The translations under genes were made by a program, and so were the position numbers. A stretch of DNA of 64,000 nucleotides from Senimuribacter intestinalis (lineage in GTDB: Bacteria > Bacillota > Clostridia > Peptostreptococcales > Anaerovoracaceae), in contig CALPCJ010000004.1 of the NCBI GenBank assembly GCA_943192975.1, positions 186,001 to 250,000 of the forward strand, written 5' to 3'. Shown here one piece after another: positions 9,783 to 17,969 of the stretch (the stretch's first letter is position 1; every line of letters begins with the position of its first letter). Below the pieces are notes generated by a model. The model ran no database searches and was not told the origin of the DNA. It worked only from the letters and a program-made list of their open reading frames with translations.

Positions 9783-10453
9783 GTCTAAAAGGTGTCATTT
9801 TTGATGTGGACGGCGTACTTCTTGATACTATGCACGTGTGGACCGACGCAGGGGCAAGGTATTTGCAGTCTTTGGGCGTGAAAGCGGAAGCAGGTCTTGG
9901 TGACAAACTGTTTACGATGACCGTGGATATGGGTGCAGTCTACGTAAAGGAGCGGTATGCGCTGGCGCAGTCTGCGGAGGAAATTACGAGAGGCATTAAC
10001 GGCGTAGTAGCAGGATATTATGCAGATGAAGCGGCATTTAAGCCGGGCGCGAGGCAGCTTTTGGAGAGACTGAAGACAGAGGGAATACCCATGACGATTG
10101 CCAGCTCTACTACAGAGGACTATATCCGCATGGCATTTGACAGACTGGGCTATACGGGTTACTTTGCAGAAATTCTCAGCTGCGTCCAGTGGAAAACAAG
10201 CAAAGCGGAGCCGAAGATTTTCTTTGAAGCCATGAAAATTATGGGCACAAAGCCATCTGAAACATGGCTTTTCGAAGATGGGCTGTACTCCGTAAAAACC
10301 GCCAAAACGGCAGGGCTGAAAACGGTCGGTGTTTATGACCCGGTAAGCGAAAAAGAGCAGGCGGAGCTGTCGCAGACAGTGGATATTTATGTAAGAACTT
10401 TGGAAGAACTTGACTTTGATAGACTTTTGGGAGTGCCTTCCCTAGAGAGGTAG
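9779..10453 (+). CDS. HAD superfamily phosphatase in the thiamine operon
   Basis: The ATGA overlap with thiE indicates translational coupling. The 224-residue product has the HAD motifs of the beta-phosphoglucomutase/phosphoglycolate phosphatase group: motif I VIFDVDGVLLDT, motif II TIASSTT, a motif III lysine in KTSKAEPKIF, and motif IV WLFEDGLYSVKTAKTAG. A cap domain lies between motifs I and II. HAD enzymes dephosphorylate small phosphorylated metabolites. Position between thiE and thiD suggests thiamine monophosphate or a pyrimidine phosphate as substrate, but that is inference from neighbourhood alone. Confidence 0.88.
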   Translation: MSLKGVIFDVDGVLLDTMHVWTDAGARYLQSLGVKAEAGLGDKLFTMTVDMGAVYVKERYALAQSAEEITRGINGVVAGYYADEAAFKPGARQLLERLKTEGIPMTIASSTTEDYIRMAFDRLGYTGYFAEILSCVQWKTSKAEPKIFFEAMKIMGTKPSETWLFEDGLYSVKTAKTAGLKTVGVYDPVSEKEQAELSQTVDIYVRTLEELDFDRLLGVPSLER

Positions 10454-10456
10454 CAG

Positions 10457-11242
10457 ATGAAGAAATTTACAGCATTAACGATTGCAGGAAGCGACTGCAG
10501 CGGCGGTGCAGGCATTCAGGCGGACATTAAAACCATGACCATGAACGGGGTTTATGCCATGAGCGCTGTTACCGCGCTGACAGCACAAAATACCACCGGT
10601 GTGAGGGATGTCATGGACATAACGCCGGCGTTTTTGGCAGCGCAGCTTGACGCCATTTTCACCGATATTTATCCCGATGGAATAAAAATCGGCATGGTTT
10701 CATCAGCCGCGCTGGTGGATGTTATCGCTGAGAAGCTAACCTTATACAAGGCAAAGCATATTGTTTTGGATCCGGTGATGGTTGCGTCCAGTGGTGCAAA
10801 ACTATTGTCAGACGAGGGGATTAAAGCTCTTTGCGAACAGCTGATGCCCTTGGCGGAACTGGTTACACCCAATATTCCGGAAGCAGAGTTTTTGTGCGGA
10901 AGAAAGATCAAGACGCAGAAAGATATGGAAGCAGCAGCTCAGACAATAAAGGAAAAGTTTGGATGCAACGTTTTATTAAAAGGTGGACATCAGACGGGCG
11001 AACCCAATGATTTTCTTTTAGATAAAGATGGCAGCAGGTGGTTTTACGGGGAGCGGATAGACAACCCCAACACCCATGGTACAGGCTGCACTCTGTCCAG
11101 CGCCATTGCGGCGGGGCTGGCAAAAGGGCTGGAACTTGAAGTCGCAGTTGAACAGGCAAAAAAATACATTTCCGAAGCGCTTTCCGCTATGCTGGATTTA
11201 GGGGCAGGAAGCGGACCGATGGATCACGCCTATTGGGTTTGA
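10457..11242 (+). CDS. thiD: Hydroxymethylpyrimidine/phosphomethylpyrimidine kinase
   Basis: ThiD phosphorylates HMP twice to give HMP-pyrophosphate, the partner used by ThiE. The 261-residue ribokinase-fold protein has LTIAGSDCSGGAGIQADIKT at the N-terminus (substrate and phosphate loop), VLDPVMVASSGAKLL, VTPNIPEAEFLCG and the C-terminal anion hole NTHGTGCTLSSAIAA. It starts four bases after the HAD stop, so the three genes form one transcript. Length matches the family. Confidence 0.95.
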   Translation: MKKFTALTIAGSDCSGGAGIQADIKTMTMNGVYAMSAVTALTAQNTTGVRDVMDITPAFLAAQLDAIFTDIYPDGIKIGMVSSAALVDVIAEKLTLYKAKHIVLDPVMVASSGAKLLSDEGIKALCEQLMPLAELVTPNIPEAEFLCGRKIKTQKDMEAAAQTIKEKFGCNVLLKGGHQTGEPNDFLLDKDGSRWFYGERIDNPNTHGTGCTLSSAIAAGLAKGLELEVAVEQAKKYISEALSAMLDLGAGSGPMDHAYWV

Positions 11243-11258
11243 CAAGGAGCATTAGAAA

Positions 11259-12476
11259 ATGAAATTTAGATTGAATTTTAGTTACGGGTGCATACACGGC
11301 ACTTACTGGATGATTTACGGAATCGTCAGTAGCTTTGCGTCTGTGTTTTTGCTGGGAAGAGGCTATCTGAACACAGAAATCGGCATTATTTTAGCGGTCG
11401 CCAATGTGGTGGCGGTGGTGATTCAGCCACTGGTTGCTGATTTGGCGGATCGATCAAAGAAAATTTCAACCATCGGAATCAGCCAGATTATGACCATTAT
11501 GATGATGGTGATGACGGTAGGCCTCTTTGTGCTGCAGGGAAAATCCGTGGCGCTTTCTGTGGTCTTCGTCTTGCTCATCGCCTGGCATACGGCGGTGCAG
11601 CCTTTGATTAATTCGCTTAGCTTTAAGCTTTCAGAAAGCGGTATCCACATCAATTTCGGAATTGCAAGAAGCGTAGGTTCGCTGTCTTATTCGCTATTGT
11701 GTGCAGTGCTGGGGGTGCTGGTTGCGCGCTTTGGTATTGAGGTGCTGCCTATCAGTGCGGAAATTGTCATGGCAATGATGGCAATCAGTCTTCTTATGAC
11801 CAAGAGGCAGTACGACAAAACAAAGAACTGCGGCAAGCGGGAGGCGGCTGAAGAGACAGCGGCAGAGAACCTAACAGAAATGGTAGAAATTGCAGAAGAC
11901 ATCAATCTACTGGAATTTATTAGAAGAAATAAGCTTTTTTTTATTGCCAATATCGGTGTCATCGGGCTGTATTTCAGCAACTCGGTTATGAACAATTATC
12001 TCATGCAGATTGTGACGGAAGTTGGGGGAAACAGTGCGGATATGGGAAGAATTTTGTCGTTGATGGCGTTTTTGGAAATCCCGACTCTGGTATTCTTTGA
12101 TAAGCTTCGGGCAAAATTTACTTGTCAATTCATGTTGAAAGTTGCGGCAATTGGATTTACAATAAAGATACTGATGTGCCACATCGCTGCATCGGTATCC
12201 ATGATATTAGCGGCGCAGGTTTTCCAGCTTATTGCCTTTGGATTATTCCTGCCTGCCATGGTGCACTTTATCGATGAAATTATGAGCAAGGGAGAGGCAG
12301 TCAAAGGACAGTCGGTTTTTACCATGATGGTGACCATTACTACCATGCTTTCCAGCCTTGCCGGCGGTGCGATTTTGGATATCAGTGGTGCGAAAATGCT
12401 GACGCTGGTGTCTTTGATTATTACAGCAGCAGGTGCGGTCATTATTTTAGCGACAGTTGATCGAATTAAAAAATAA
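11259..12476 (+). CDS. MFS transporter (LacY/nucleoside-symporter-like group)
   Basis: This 405-residue protein has twelve predicted membrane spans and a central cytoplasmic loop with a charged stretch (residues about 185-215). The N-terminus (FSYGCIHGTYWMIYGIVSSFAS) and LVADLADRSKKIS, an MFS motif A equivalent, match the MFS_1-like group. It lies 16 bases behind thiD and may be cotranscribed, which would fit uptake of a thiamine precursor; the sequence alone does not show this. The stop overlaps the ribosome site of the next gene. Confidence 0.82.
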   Translation: MKFRLNFSYGCIHGTYWMIYGIVSSFASVFLLGRGYLNTEIGIILAVANVVAVVIQPLVADLADRSKKISTIGISQIMTIMMMVMTVGLFVLQGKSVALSVVFVLLIAWHTAVQPLINSLSFKLSESGIHINFGIARSVGSLSYSLLCAVLGVLVARFGIEVLPISAEIVMAMMAISLLMTKRQYDKTKNCGKREAAEETAAENLTEMVEIAEDINLLEFIRRNKLFFIANIGVIGLYFSNSVMNNYLMQIVTEVGGNSADMGRILSLMAFLEIPTLVFFDKLRAKFTCQFMLKVAAIGFTIKILMCHIAASVSMILAAQVFQLIAFGLFLPAMVHFIDEIMSKGEAVKGQSVFTMMVTITTMLSSLAGGAILDISGAKMLTLVSLIITAAGAVIILATVDRIKK

Positions 12477-12489
12477 AGGAGTTATAGAG

Positions 12490-13095
12490 ATGAACCTCGA
12501 AAAAACAGCGGCTTCATTTAAAGAGAAAGGCTATAAGGCGGTCATATTTTCTACAAAGGAAGAGGCAGCAGATTATCTGAACAGGGAAATTGACGGGACT
12601 TCCGTAGGAATTGGCGGTTCTATGACGATCGAAGAGATGGGGCTTTACGAAATTTTATCCTCCCATAACGATGTCTATTGGCATTGGCGGCCGGCAGGAG
12701 GGATGTCAGTAGAGGAATTGACCATCCATGCGGCAGGTGCAAAAATCTATCTGACTTCCGCCAATGGCGTCAGTGAAACGGGAGAAATGGTAAATATTGA
12801 CGGCAAGGGCAATCGCCTTTCAGAAAGTCTTTATGGACATAAAAAAGTATACTTTATTGTCGGCGCCAACAAGATTATGCCAGACCTGCAGCAGGCCATA
12901 GACAGAGCCAGAAATATCGCTGCGCCGAAAAATGCCAAACGTCTTTCCTGTAATACGCCATGTGCATTAAAGAGTGACAAGTGCTATGATTGCAGCAGTC
13001 CGGAGCGAATCTGCAACGGCATGGTGATTTATTTTGGAAAAATGTTCTCCTGCGAGATGGAGATCATTCTAATAAATGAAGAATTGGGATATTAA
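12490..13095 (+). CDS. LUD domain (LutC/YkgG-like) protein
   Basis: The ATG at 12490 follows AAAGGAGTTATAGAG. The 201-residue product has the LUD fold markers SVGIGGSMTIEEMGL, LTSANGVSETGEMVNIDG and YFIVGANKIMPDL. A cysteine cluster near the C-terminus (Cys in CNTPCALKSDKCYDC and ERIC) suggests a metal or Fe-S site. LUD proteins take part in lactate oxidation with LutA and LutB, but neither partner is here; stand-alone versions of this type are common in Clostridia and their role is unsettled. Confidence 0.85.
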   Translation: MNLEKTAASFKEKGYKAVIFSTKEEAADYLNREIDGTSVGIGGSMTIEEMGLYEILSSHNDVYWHWRPAGGMSVEELTIHAAGAKIYLTSANGVSETGEMVNIDGKGNRLSESLYGHKKVYFIVGANKIMPDLQQAIDRARNIAAPKNAKRLSCNTPCALKSDKCYDCSSPERICNGMVIYFGKMFSCEMEIILINEELGY

Positions 13096-13110
13096 TAGAA
13101 GGGAGAAAGT

Positions 13111-14070
13111 ATGAAAACCAAACAGACGATTGGACTGGTAGTTGCAGTGATTTTGTTCATTGTAACCGGTGTTGCCAGTGTTATGACGAATACGGTTTCA
13201 GATAGGATTTTTGACCGTGCAACAGAAAAAATTTTAAACGGTGATGTGGAATTTGTGCCGCCGGCAGGAGAGTATATCGCTATTGTAGATATTGTGGGAA
13301 CTATTCAGGCGCAAAGCGATGATTTGTACGGCACGGAGGCCTATCGCCACTCTACCAACCTTAATTACATTGACAGTTTAATCGACGATTCCAATAACGA
13401 AGGGATTCTGCTCTATGTGGATTCCCCAGGAGGTACTGTCTATGAATCTCAGGAAATGTATGACAAGCTGATGGAGTATAAGAAAGAAACGGGAAGACCA
13501 GTCTATGCCTACATGGCGCATACCGGGGCATCCGGTGCCTATATGATTTCCATGGCAGCGGACACTATTTATGCCAACCAGAATACAGTGACCGGCTCTA
13601 TCGGTGTTATTATGAGCGGCTATGATTTGAGCGGCCTTTACAAAAAGCTGGGTATCAAAAACATCGCCATCACAAGCGGTGCTAATAAGGCGGCAACCTT
13701 TAACGATGAGCAGATGAAGATTTATCAGTCCCAGGTGGACGAATATTTCAGCGAATTTGTAAAAATCGTAGCTGATGGAAGAAATATGACAGAAAAAGAA
13801 GTGCGCAAGCTGGCTGACGGCAGAACCTATACAGCAAAACAGGCTGCCCAAAATGGTTTGATTGACAAAATCGCCAGCTATGAAGAGGCAAAGGAAATGG
13901 TTTCCAATACGCTGGGTGTAGATCAGTACTACCGTCTGGATTCAGCAACAGATTTCTGGACTGCACTCTTTGCAAAGGTTGAAAACCTGCTGCCGAAATC
14001 GGACAGTCAGGTACTGAAAGAAACCGCTGAAGAATTTGAAAGCGGGGTGTTTATGTATTATGTGCAGTAA
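13111..14070 (+). CDS. sppA: Signal peptide peptidase SppA (S49 family)
   Basis: The 319-residue protein has one N-terminal membrane anchor (residues about 7-26) and an extracytoplasmic serine peptidase domain. The S49 catalytic dyad is visible: Ser141 in MAHTGASGAYMIS and Lys193 in ITSGANKAATF. The oxyanion region LYVDSPGGTVYES is present too. It is the short, single-domain type found in Gram-positive bacteria, which degrades signal peptides released in the membrane. The start follows GAAGGGAGAAAGT. Its 3' end overlaps the RDD gene by 11 bases. Confidence 0.93.
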   Translation: MKTKQTIGLVVAVILFIVTGVASVMTNTVSDRIFDRATEKILNGDVEFVPPAGEYIAIVDIVGTIQAQSDDLYGTEAYRHSTNLNYIDSLIDDSNNEGILLYVDSPGGTVYESQEMYDKLMEYKKETGRPVYAYMAHTGASGAYMISMAADTIYANQNTVTGSIGVIMSGYDLSGLYKKLGIKNIAITSGANKAATFNDEQMKIYQSQVDEYFSEFVKIVADGRNMTEKEVRKLADGRTYTAKQAAQNGLIDKIASYEEAKEMVSNTLGVDQYYRLDSATDFWTALFAKVENLLPKSDSQVLKETAEEFESGVFMYYVQ

Positions 14071-14722
14071 TACCAACTGTCAGGTGCAGGTGTACGCAGG
14101 ATTCTGGGCGCGCCTTGCAGCCTACCTCATTGATATGGTGCTGGTATGGCTGGGTCAGCTGGTGGTGCGTCTGGTACTGTTTCTCAGCTTCGGCATGCTT
14201 TTGGAAAACAATCCGCTGGACAGCAGCTTCCTGTTCCAGTACTCCTTTAGAGATGGTATTTTGTACGCAGCAGGCGCTGTCTATTTTGTACTGTGCACCT
14301 ACTATGCAGGAGCAACCCTTGGAAAAAAAGCGCTGAACTTAAAGGTGGTAAGTGCAGATGCGGAAAAGCTGAGTTTTGTAGATGTACTTTACAGAGAAAC
14401 TATCGGCAGATTTCTGTCCTCCTTTATTCTCGGTATCGGATATATTCTGGTGGGAATTACTAACGAGAAAAAGGGACTCCACGATATTCTCTGCGACACC
14501 AGAGTGGTCTATGAGAAGAAGATACCGACCTATATTAACGGAGATATCAATAAGCGGTATCGGCAGGTTGACTCAGTGGATGTGCCAACGCCGTCTGTGC
14601 CTCCGGCATCTTCGATACCGCCGCGCGTGCCGCCAACGCCTCCGACAGGCGATATCTACGAGCGCTACATGCACGTAGATTCGAATCAGGGGCCGAAGGA
14701 GCGTAAAGAAGACGAAAAATAA
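14060..14722 (+). CDS. RDD family membrane protein
   Basis: I place the start at the ATG at 14060, inside the end of sppA. The 220-residue product starts with VYAGFWARLAAYLIDMVLVW, where the R-x-x-A-x-x-I-D pattern marks RDD proteins. Three membrane spans follow, and GATLGKKALNLKVV is the second conserved element. The C-terminal 60 residues are Pro-rich and cytoplasmic, with a short duplicated unit (DINKRYRQVDS and DIYERYMHVDS). RDD proteins have been linked to ion exchange, but no general role is established. Coupling to sppA suggests a shared membrane function. Confidence 0.85.
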   Translation: MCSNTNCQVQVYAGFWARLAAYLIDMVLVWLGQLVVRLVLFLSFGMLLENNPLDSSFLFQYSFRDGILYAAGAVYFVLCTYYAGATLGKKALNLKVVSADAEKLSFVDVLYRETIGRFLSSFILGIGYILVGITNEKKGLHDILCDTRVVYEKKIPTYINGDINKRYRQVDSVDVPTPSVPPASSIPPRVPPTPPTGDIYERYMHVDSNQGPKERKEDEK

Positions 14723-14730
14723 GAAATTTA

Positions 14731-14782
14731 AAGAGGGCAGCTGTATTGACGGGTAATCACCGTTCATGCAGCGCCCTTTTTT
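14731..14782 (+). terminator. Intrinsic terminator after the sppA-RDD operon
   Basis: AAGAGGGCAGCTG pairs with CAGCGCCCTTTTTT around a loop, directly after the RDD stop codon. Confidence 0.8.
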
Positions 14783-14874
14783 GTTGTGGAAGGATTGGTG
14801 TGAGGACCCGCGGCCAATGTCCACTACCCAATAACTAGGGCTGTGCGCCGACAATCCTTGTTTTTTCTGTGTAT

Positions 14875-15176
14875 ATGGCGCACTACCTCAGTAAAACGCC
14901 ATCTTTGGAATATTTTCCTGTATACATGGCGTGCCCCCCTTTGCGGCACGCCATGTTTTATGGTTATTTAGAGTGGTGATGGCGCGCTACCTCAATAAAA
15001 CGCCATCTTTGACCTAAATTTAAAAAGAACCGGCGGATTTAGCAGTAGCTGCCCTTAGCTATCGTTCAAATCTTTAGAGTGCGCGCCATTTCGCCCTCTA
15101 AAAAGCAAGGAAGATGGCGGATTTCTTCAGGTGTACGCCATGTATACAAAAAAATCCGCCAAAGATGGCACGCAGT
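14875..15176. repeat. Island E: inverted CGCCAT / ATGGCG motifs
   Basis: The 567-base spacer before the GntR gene holds no gene but about five motif pairs. A 34-base unit at 14875-14908 is repeated at 14979-15012 with only a few changes; each begins ATGGCGC and ends CGCCATCTTTG. Between them, ACATGGCGTGCC at 14924-14935 and GGCACGCCATGT at 14945-14956 form a perfect 12-bp stem. Further copies lie near 15084-15089 (reverse), 15113-15119, 15136-15141 (reverse), 15157-15160 (reverse) and 15163-15168. Function unknown. Confidence 0.8.
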
Positions 15177-15218
15177 CGGACGAATCTGCTGTCCTCTCAT
15201 TAAAATTATAAAAAAGCC

Positions 15219-15256
15219 TTGACAAACTGTTATAACTGTATATACTGTATATATAC
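15219..15256 (+). promoter_or_regulatory. Promoter and likely GntR operator of the ytrA-type operon
   Basis: TTGACA at 15219-15224 and TATACT at 15241-15246 are spaced by 16 bases. A palindrome GTATATATAC at 15247-15256 and two ACTGTATAT repeats overlap and follow the -10 box. This is where an autoregulating GntR/YtrA repressor would be expected to bind. Confidence 0.65.
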
Positions 15257-15289
15257 GGTAAATCATACACCGAATCAAAGGAGGCCACC

Positions 15290-15661
15290 TTGGATATTAT
15301 TATTAGCAATGCAAGTCAGCAGCCGATTTACGAGCAAATTTATCTGCAGATTAAGAATCAGATTATCGCCGGTATGCTTGCAGAGGGAGACGCACTGCCG
15401 TCTATTCGCTCTCTGGCGAAGGATCTTAGAATCAGCGTGATTACTACCAAAAGAGCTTATGATGAGCTGGAGCAGGAGGGGTTTATCTATACCGTAGCGG
15501 GTAAGGGCTGTTTTGTAGCAGAGCAGAACACCCAGCTGATTCGAGAAAATCATCTAAAGCAGATTGAAGCTAAGATGATGGAGATTTTAGAACTGGGAAA
15601 GGTTTGCGGTCTGACTTGTGGGCAGCTTGCTGAAATGTTGATGTTGCTGGAGGAGGAGTAA
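15290..15661 (+). CDS. GntR family regulator, YtrA subfamily
   Basis: The start is TTG at 15290, with AAGGAGG at 15278-15284. The 123-residue protein has an N-terminal winged helix (QQPIYEQIYLQIKNQIIAGM, LPSIRSLAKDLRISVITTKR, GFIYTVAGKGCFV) and a short helical tail rather than a ligand domain. That is the YtrA layout: small dimeric repressors next to ABC transporter genes, often induced by wall-active compounds. The ABC ATPase begins four bases after its stop. Confidence 0.92.
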   Translation: MDIIISNASQQPIYEQIYLQIKNQIIAGMLAEGDALPSIRSLAKDLRISVITTKRAYDELEQEGFIYTVAGKGCFVAEQNTQLIRENHLKQIEAKMMEILELGKVCGLTCGQLAEMLMLLEEE

Positions 15662-15665
15662 AGAG

Positions 15666-16529
15666 ATGAGCTATGAGAATGCCATTGAACTGAAATCTGT
15701 GAGCAGAAAGCTGGACGGATTTGCCCTGGAGGATATCACTTTTAATTTGCCAAAGGGCTGTATTCTGGGTCTGATTGGGGAAAATGGCGCAGGAAAAACT
15801 ACTACCATCAGGCTGATTATGAATACTTTGAAGAGAGACAGCGGAATGGTGCAGGTGCTGGGGATGAGTAACGAGGATGCCGGCTTTGACAGGCTGAAGG
15901 AAGAGATTGGCGTAGTTCTGGATGAGGCGACCTTTCCGGGTGTGCTCAATGCCAGTGATGTAAATAGGATTATGAAAGCTACTTATCGGAAGTGGGATGA
16001 GGAAACTTATTTTGGATATCTTACCAGACTGGGTCTGCCAAAAGAGAAAGCCTTCAAGGATTTTTCCAGAGGCATGAAGATGAAGCTTTCTATTGCGGCT
16101 GCGCTTTCTCACGACCCGAAGCTTTTGGTTTTGGATGAGGCAACCAGCGGATTAGACCCAATCGTGCGAGATGAAATTCTGGAGATTTTCTATGATTTTA
16201 CCAGAGAGCCGGATCACTCTATTCTGATTTCTTCGCATATATTAAGCGACCTTGAGAAACTTTGCGACTATATTGGGTTTATCCATCAGGGAAAGCTTTT
16301 GTTCTGTAAGGAAAAGGATTTGCTTTTGGAGGAATACGGGATTTTGAAGTGCAGCAAAGAACAGTTTGCTGATGTGCCGGCTGAAGCCGTGGCAGGCATG
16401 CGCACTGGTCAGTATGGGATTACGTGTCTGGTGAAAAGAGAACTGGTCAGCGATGTTTTTATGCTGGAGAAGGCTACCATCGAGGATATTATGCTGTATA
16501 TGACGAAAGGAGTGCGGGGGAAATGTTAA
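15666..16529 (+). CDS. ABC transporter ATP-binding protein (YtrB-like)
   Basis: The 287-residue ATPase has Walker A GENGAGKTT at about 38-46, a divergent signature FSRGMKMKL, Walker B LLVLDEATSGLD and the H-loop SSHIL. A C-terminal extension of about 70 residues follows the nucleotide domain, as in export-type ABC-2 ATPases. It would power the permease encoded next, whose start overlaps its end by seven bases. With the YtrA regulator this is a self-contained, probably inducible export or sensing system. Confidence 0.92.
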   Translation: MSYENAIELKSVSRKLDGFALEDITFNLPKGCILGLIGENGAGKTTTIRLIMNTLKRDSGMVQVLGMSNEDAGFDRLKEEIGVVLDEATFPGVLNASDVNRIMKATYRKWDEETYFGYLTRLGLPKEKAFKDFSRGMKMKLSIAAALSHDPKLLVLDEATSGLDPIVRDEILEIFYDFTREPDHSILISSHILSDLEKLCDYIGFIHQGKLLFCKEKDLLLEEYGILKCSKEQFADVPAEAVAGMRTGQYGITCLVKRELVSDVFMLEKATIEDIMLYMTKGVRGKC

Positions 16530-17131
16530 GGGGACTTTTAATTAAGGACAGTATGGTGCTTTTTAGACAGTTAAAGCTGTTTTTCATTTTAATGATTGGA
16601 TTTGCAATAATTCAAAATGAGGCAACCAATGGGTTTGCGCTGATGTATATGACTATGCTACCGATTACGGCACTGGCTTTTGATGAACAGTCGAGATGGG
16701 GCACTTATGCGCAGATGATGCCTTATAAGATTAGGGATATCGTAATTTCCAAGTATCTAATCGGCATGATCGGCGCAGCATTAGTTGCTGTCATCGAAAT
16801 CGTTTCCTCGGCTGTATTCATGCTGGTAAGGGAAGGCAATCTGGAACTCCTCACGGAAAAACTTTTAGTTTTGCTGCTGGTATTCTGCTGCAGTTTGGTT
16901 CTAATGTCAATCAACCTGCCGATTATTTTTAAGATGGGTGCTGAAAGGGGCAGAATTGTCTATATTTTAATCACGGTGGGGCTGGCATTTTTAACTGTGC
17001 ACAGCATTGACCTGGAATTCTGGAATTTTAACCCGAGAATCTATCTTGTTGCTGGTGTGTGCATCTCAGCTTTAGCAGTGATTGTTTCCATGGGGATTTC
17101 CATGAAGGTGTACAAAAGGAAATATCAATAG
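16523..17131 (+). CDS. ABC-2 type permease subunit
   Basis: I choose the ATG at 16523, which overlaps the ATPase gene by seven bases and follows AAAGGAGTGCGGGGGAA. The 202-residue product has six hydrophobic spans in the ABC2_membrane_5 style, with the conserved LTALAFDEQSRW-like stretch (ITALAFDEQSRWGTYAQMMP) after the second span. It is the membrane half of the YtrB-like transporter. Only one permease is encoded, so it probably forms a homodimer. Substrate unknown. Confidence 0.87.
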   Translation: MLRGLLIKDSMVLFRQLKLFFILMIGFAIIQNEATNGFALMYMTMLPITALAFDEQSRWGTYAQMMPYKIRDIVISKYLIGMIGAALVAVIEIVSSAVFMLVREGNLELLTEKLLVLLLVFCCSLVLMSINLPIIFKMGAERGRIVYILITVGLAFLTVHSIDLEFWNFNPRIYLVAGVCISALAVIVSMGISMKVYKRKYQ

Positions 17132-17270
17132 GTGGTTACTTACAGGGACTTGCGCTTGCGAGTCTCTTTTCCTTTTCTTAAAAATTCTTAAATTCTATGG
17201 GTTTTACTATATTTTTTTGTAATATCGGTATAAAATAGGAAGTGCAGAAGGGGAAGAGAAAGGACAGTTT

Positions 17271-17969
17271 ATGATGCAATATAAGATTTTAGTTGTGGAC
17301 GATGACCCGAATATCAGAGAGGTTTTAACCGTGCTGCTTGGCAGTGAAGGATACGTTGTCGACCAGGCCGAAAATGGAGAAATTGCACTGGAAAAGATAA
17401 AAGAACATAAGCAGGTAGACCTGGTAATATTAGACATCATGATGCCGGGTATGTCCGGTGTGGAAGTATGTGCCAAAATCAGAGAAACCTCATCGGTGCC
17501 GGTTCTATTCTTGACGGCAAAGTCTCAGGAGCAGGACAAGGTGGAGGCTTATTCTGAGGGTGGTGACGACTATCTGGTGAAACCGTTCTCACAGACGGAG
17601 CTTTTGATGAAAGTAAAATCCCTGCTTCGCAGATATAAGGAGTATTACAGCAGGTTTCCTCTTACAACGGAAGAGACCCTTGTCGGTGGAATTTCCATTG
17701 ACAGCAAATCGAGAGCGGCGGTTCGAGGCGACAAAAAGATTCCGCTAACAGATAAAGAATATGATATTTTGCGCTATTTCATAGAGCACCGTGGCGAAAT
17801 CGTAGAGAACAAAGACCTTTACGAAGGTGTATGGGGAGAAAAGTATCTGCCGTCTGCGGGCAATACTATTATGGTGCATGTTTTGAATCTGCGTAAAAAA
17901 CTGGAAGAAGACGTAAATAAACCGAAAATCATCAAGACAGTGTGGGGAAAGGGGTACAAGGTTGAGTAA
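17271..17969 (+). CDS. OmpR family response regulator
   Basis: The 232-residue protein has a receiver domain (acidic pair at VVDDDPN, phosphoacceptor Asp55 in VILDIMMPGMSG, Thr in FLTAKS, Lys in LVKPF) and a C-terminal winged-helix DNA-binding domain ending IIKTVWGKGYKVE. It acts as the cytoplasmic output of the sensor kinase whose TTG start overlaps its end by eight bases. The similarity is to VanR-like regulators of Clostridia. Position after the YtrA-type ABC operon hints at envelope-stress sensing, but a 139-base gap separates them. Confidence 0.93.
   Translation: MMQYKILVVDDDPNIREVLTVLLGSEGYVVDQAENGEIALEKIKEHKQVDLVILDIMMPGMSGVEVCAKIRETSSVPVLFLTAKSQEQDKVEAYSEGGDDYLVKPFSQTELLMKVKSLLRRYKEYYSRFPLTTEETLVGGISIDSKSRAAVRGDKKIPLTDKEYDILRYFIEHRGEIVENKDLYEGVWGEKYLPSAGNTIMVHVLNLRKKLEEDVNKPKIIKTVWGKGYKVE

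Noticed and set aside
14875..15176. CRISPR array reading of the repeat islands
   Set aside because: Repeats are short, inverted rather than direct, unevenly spaced, and no cas genes occur in the window.
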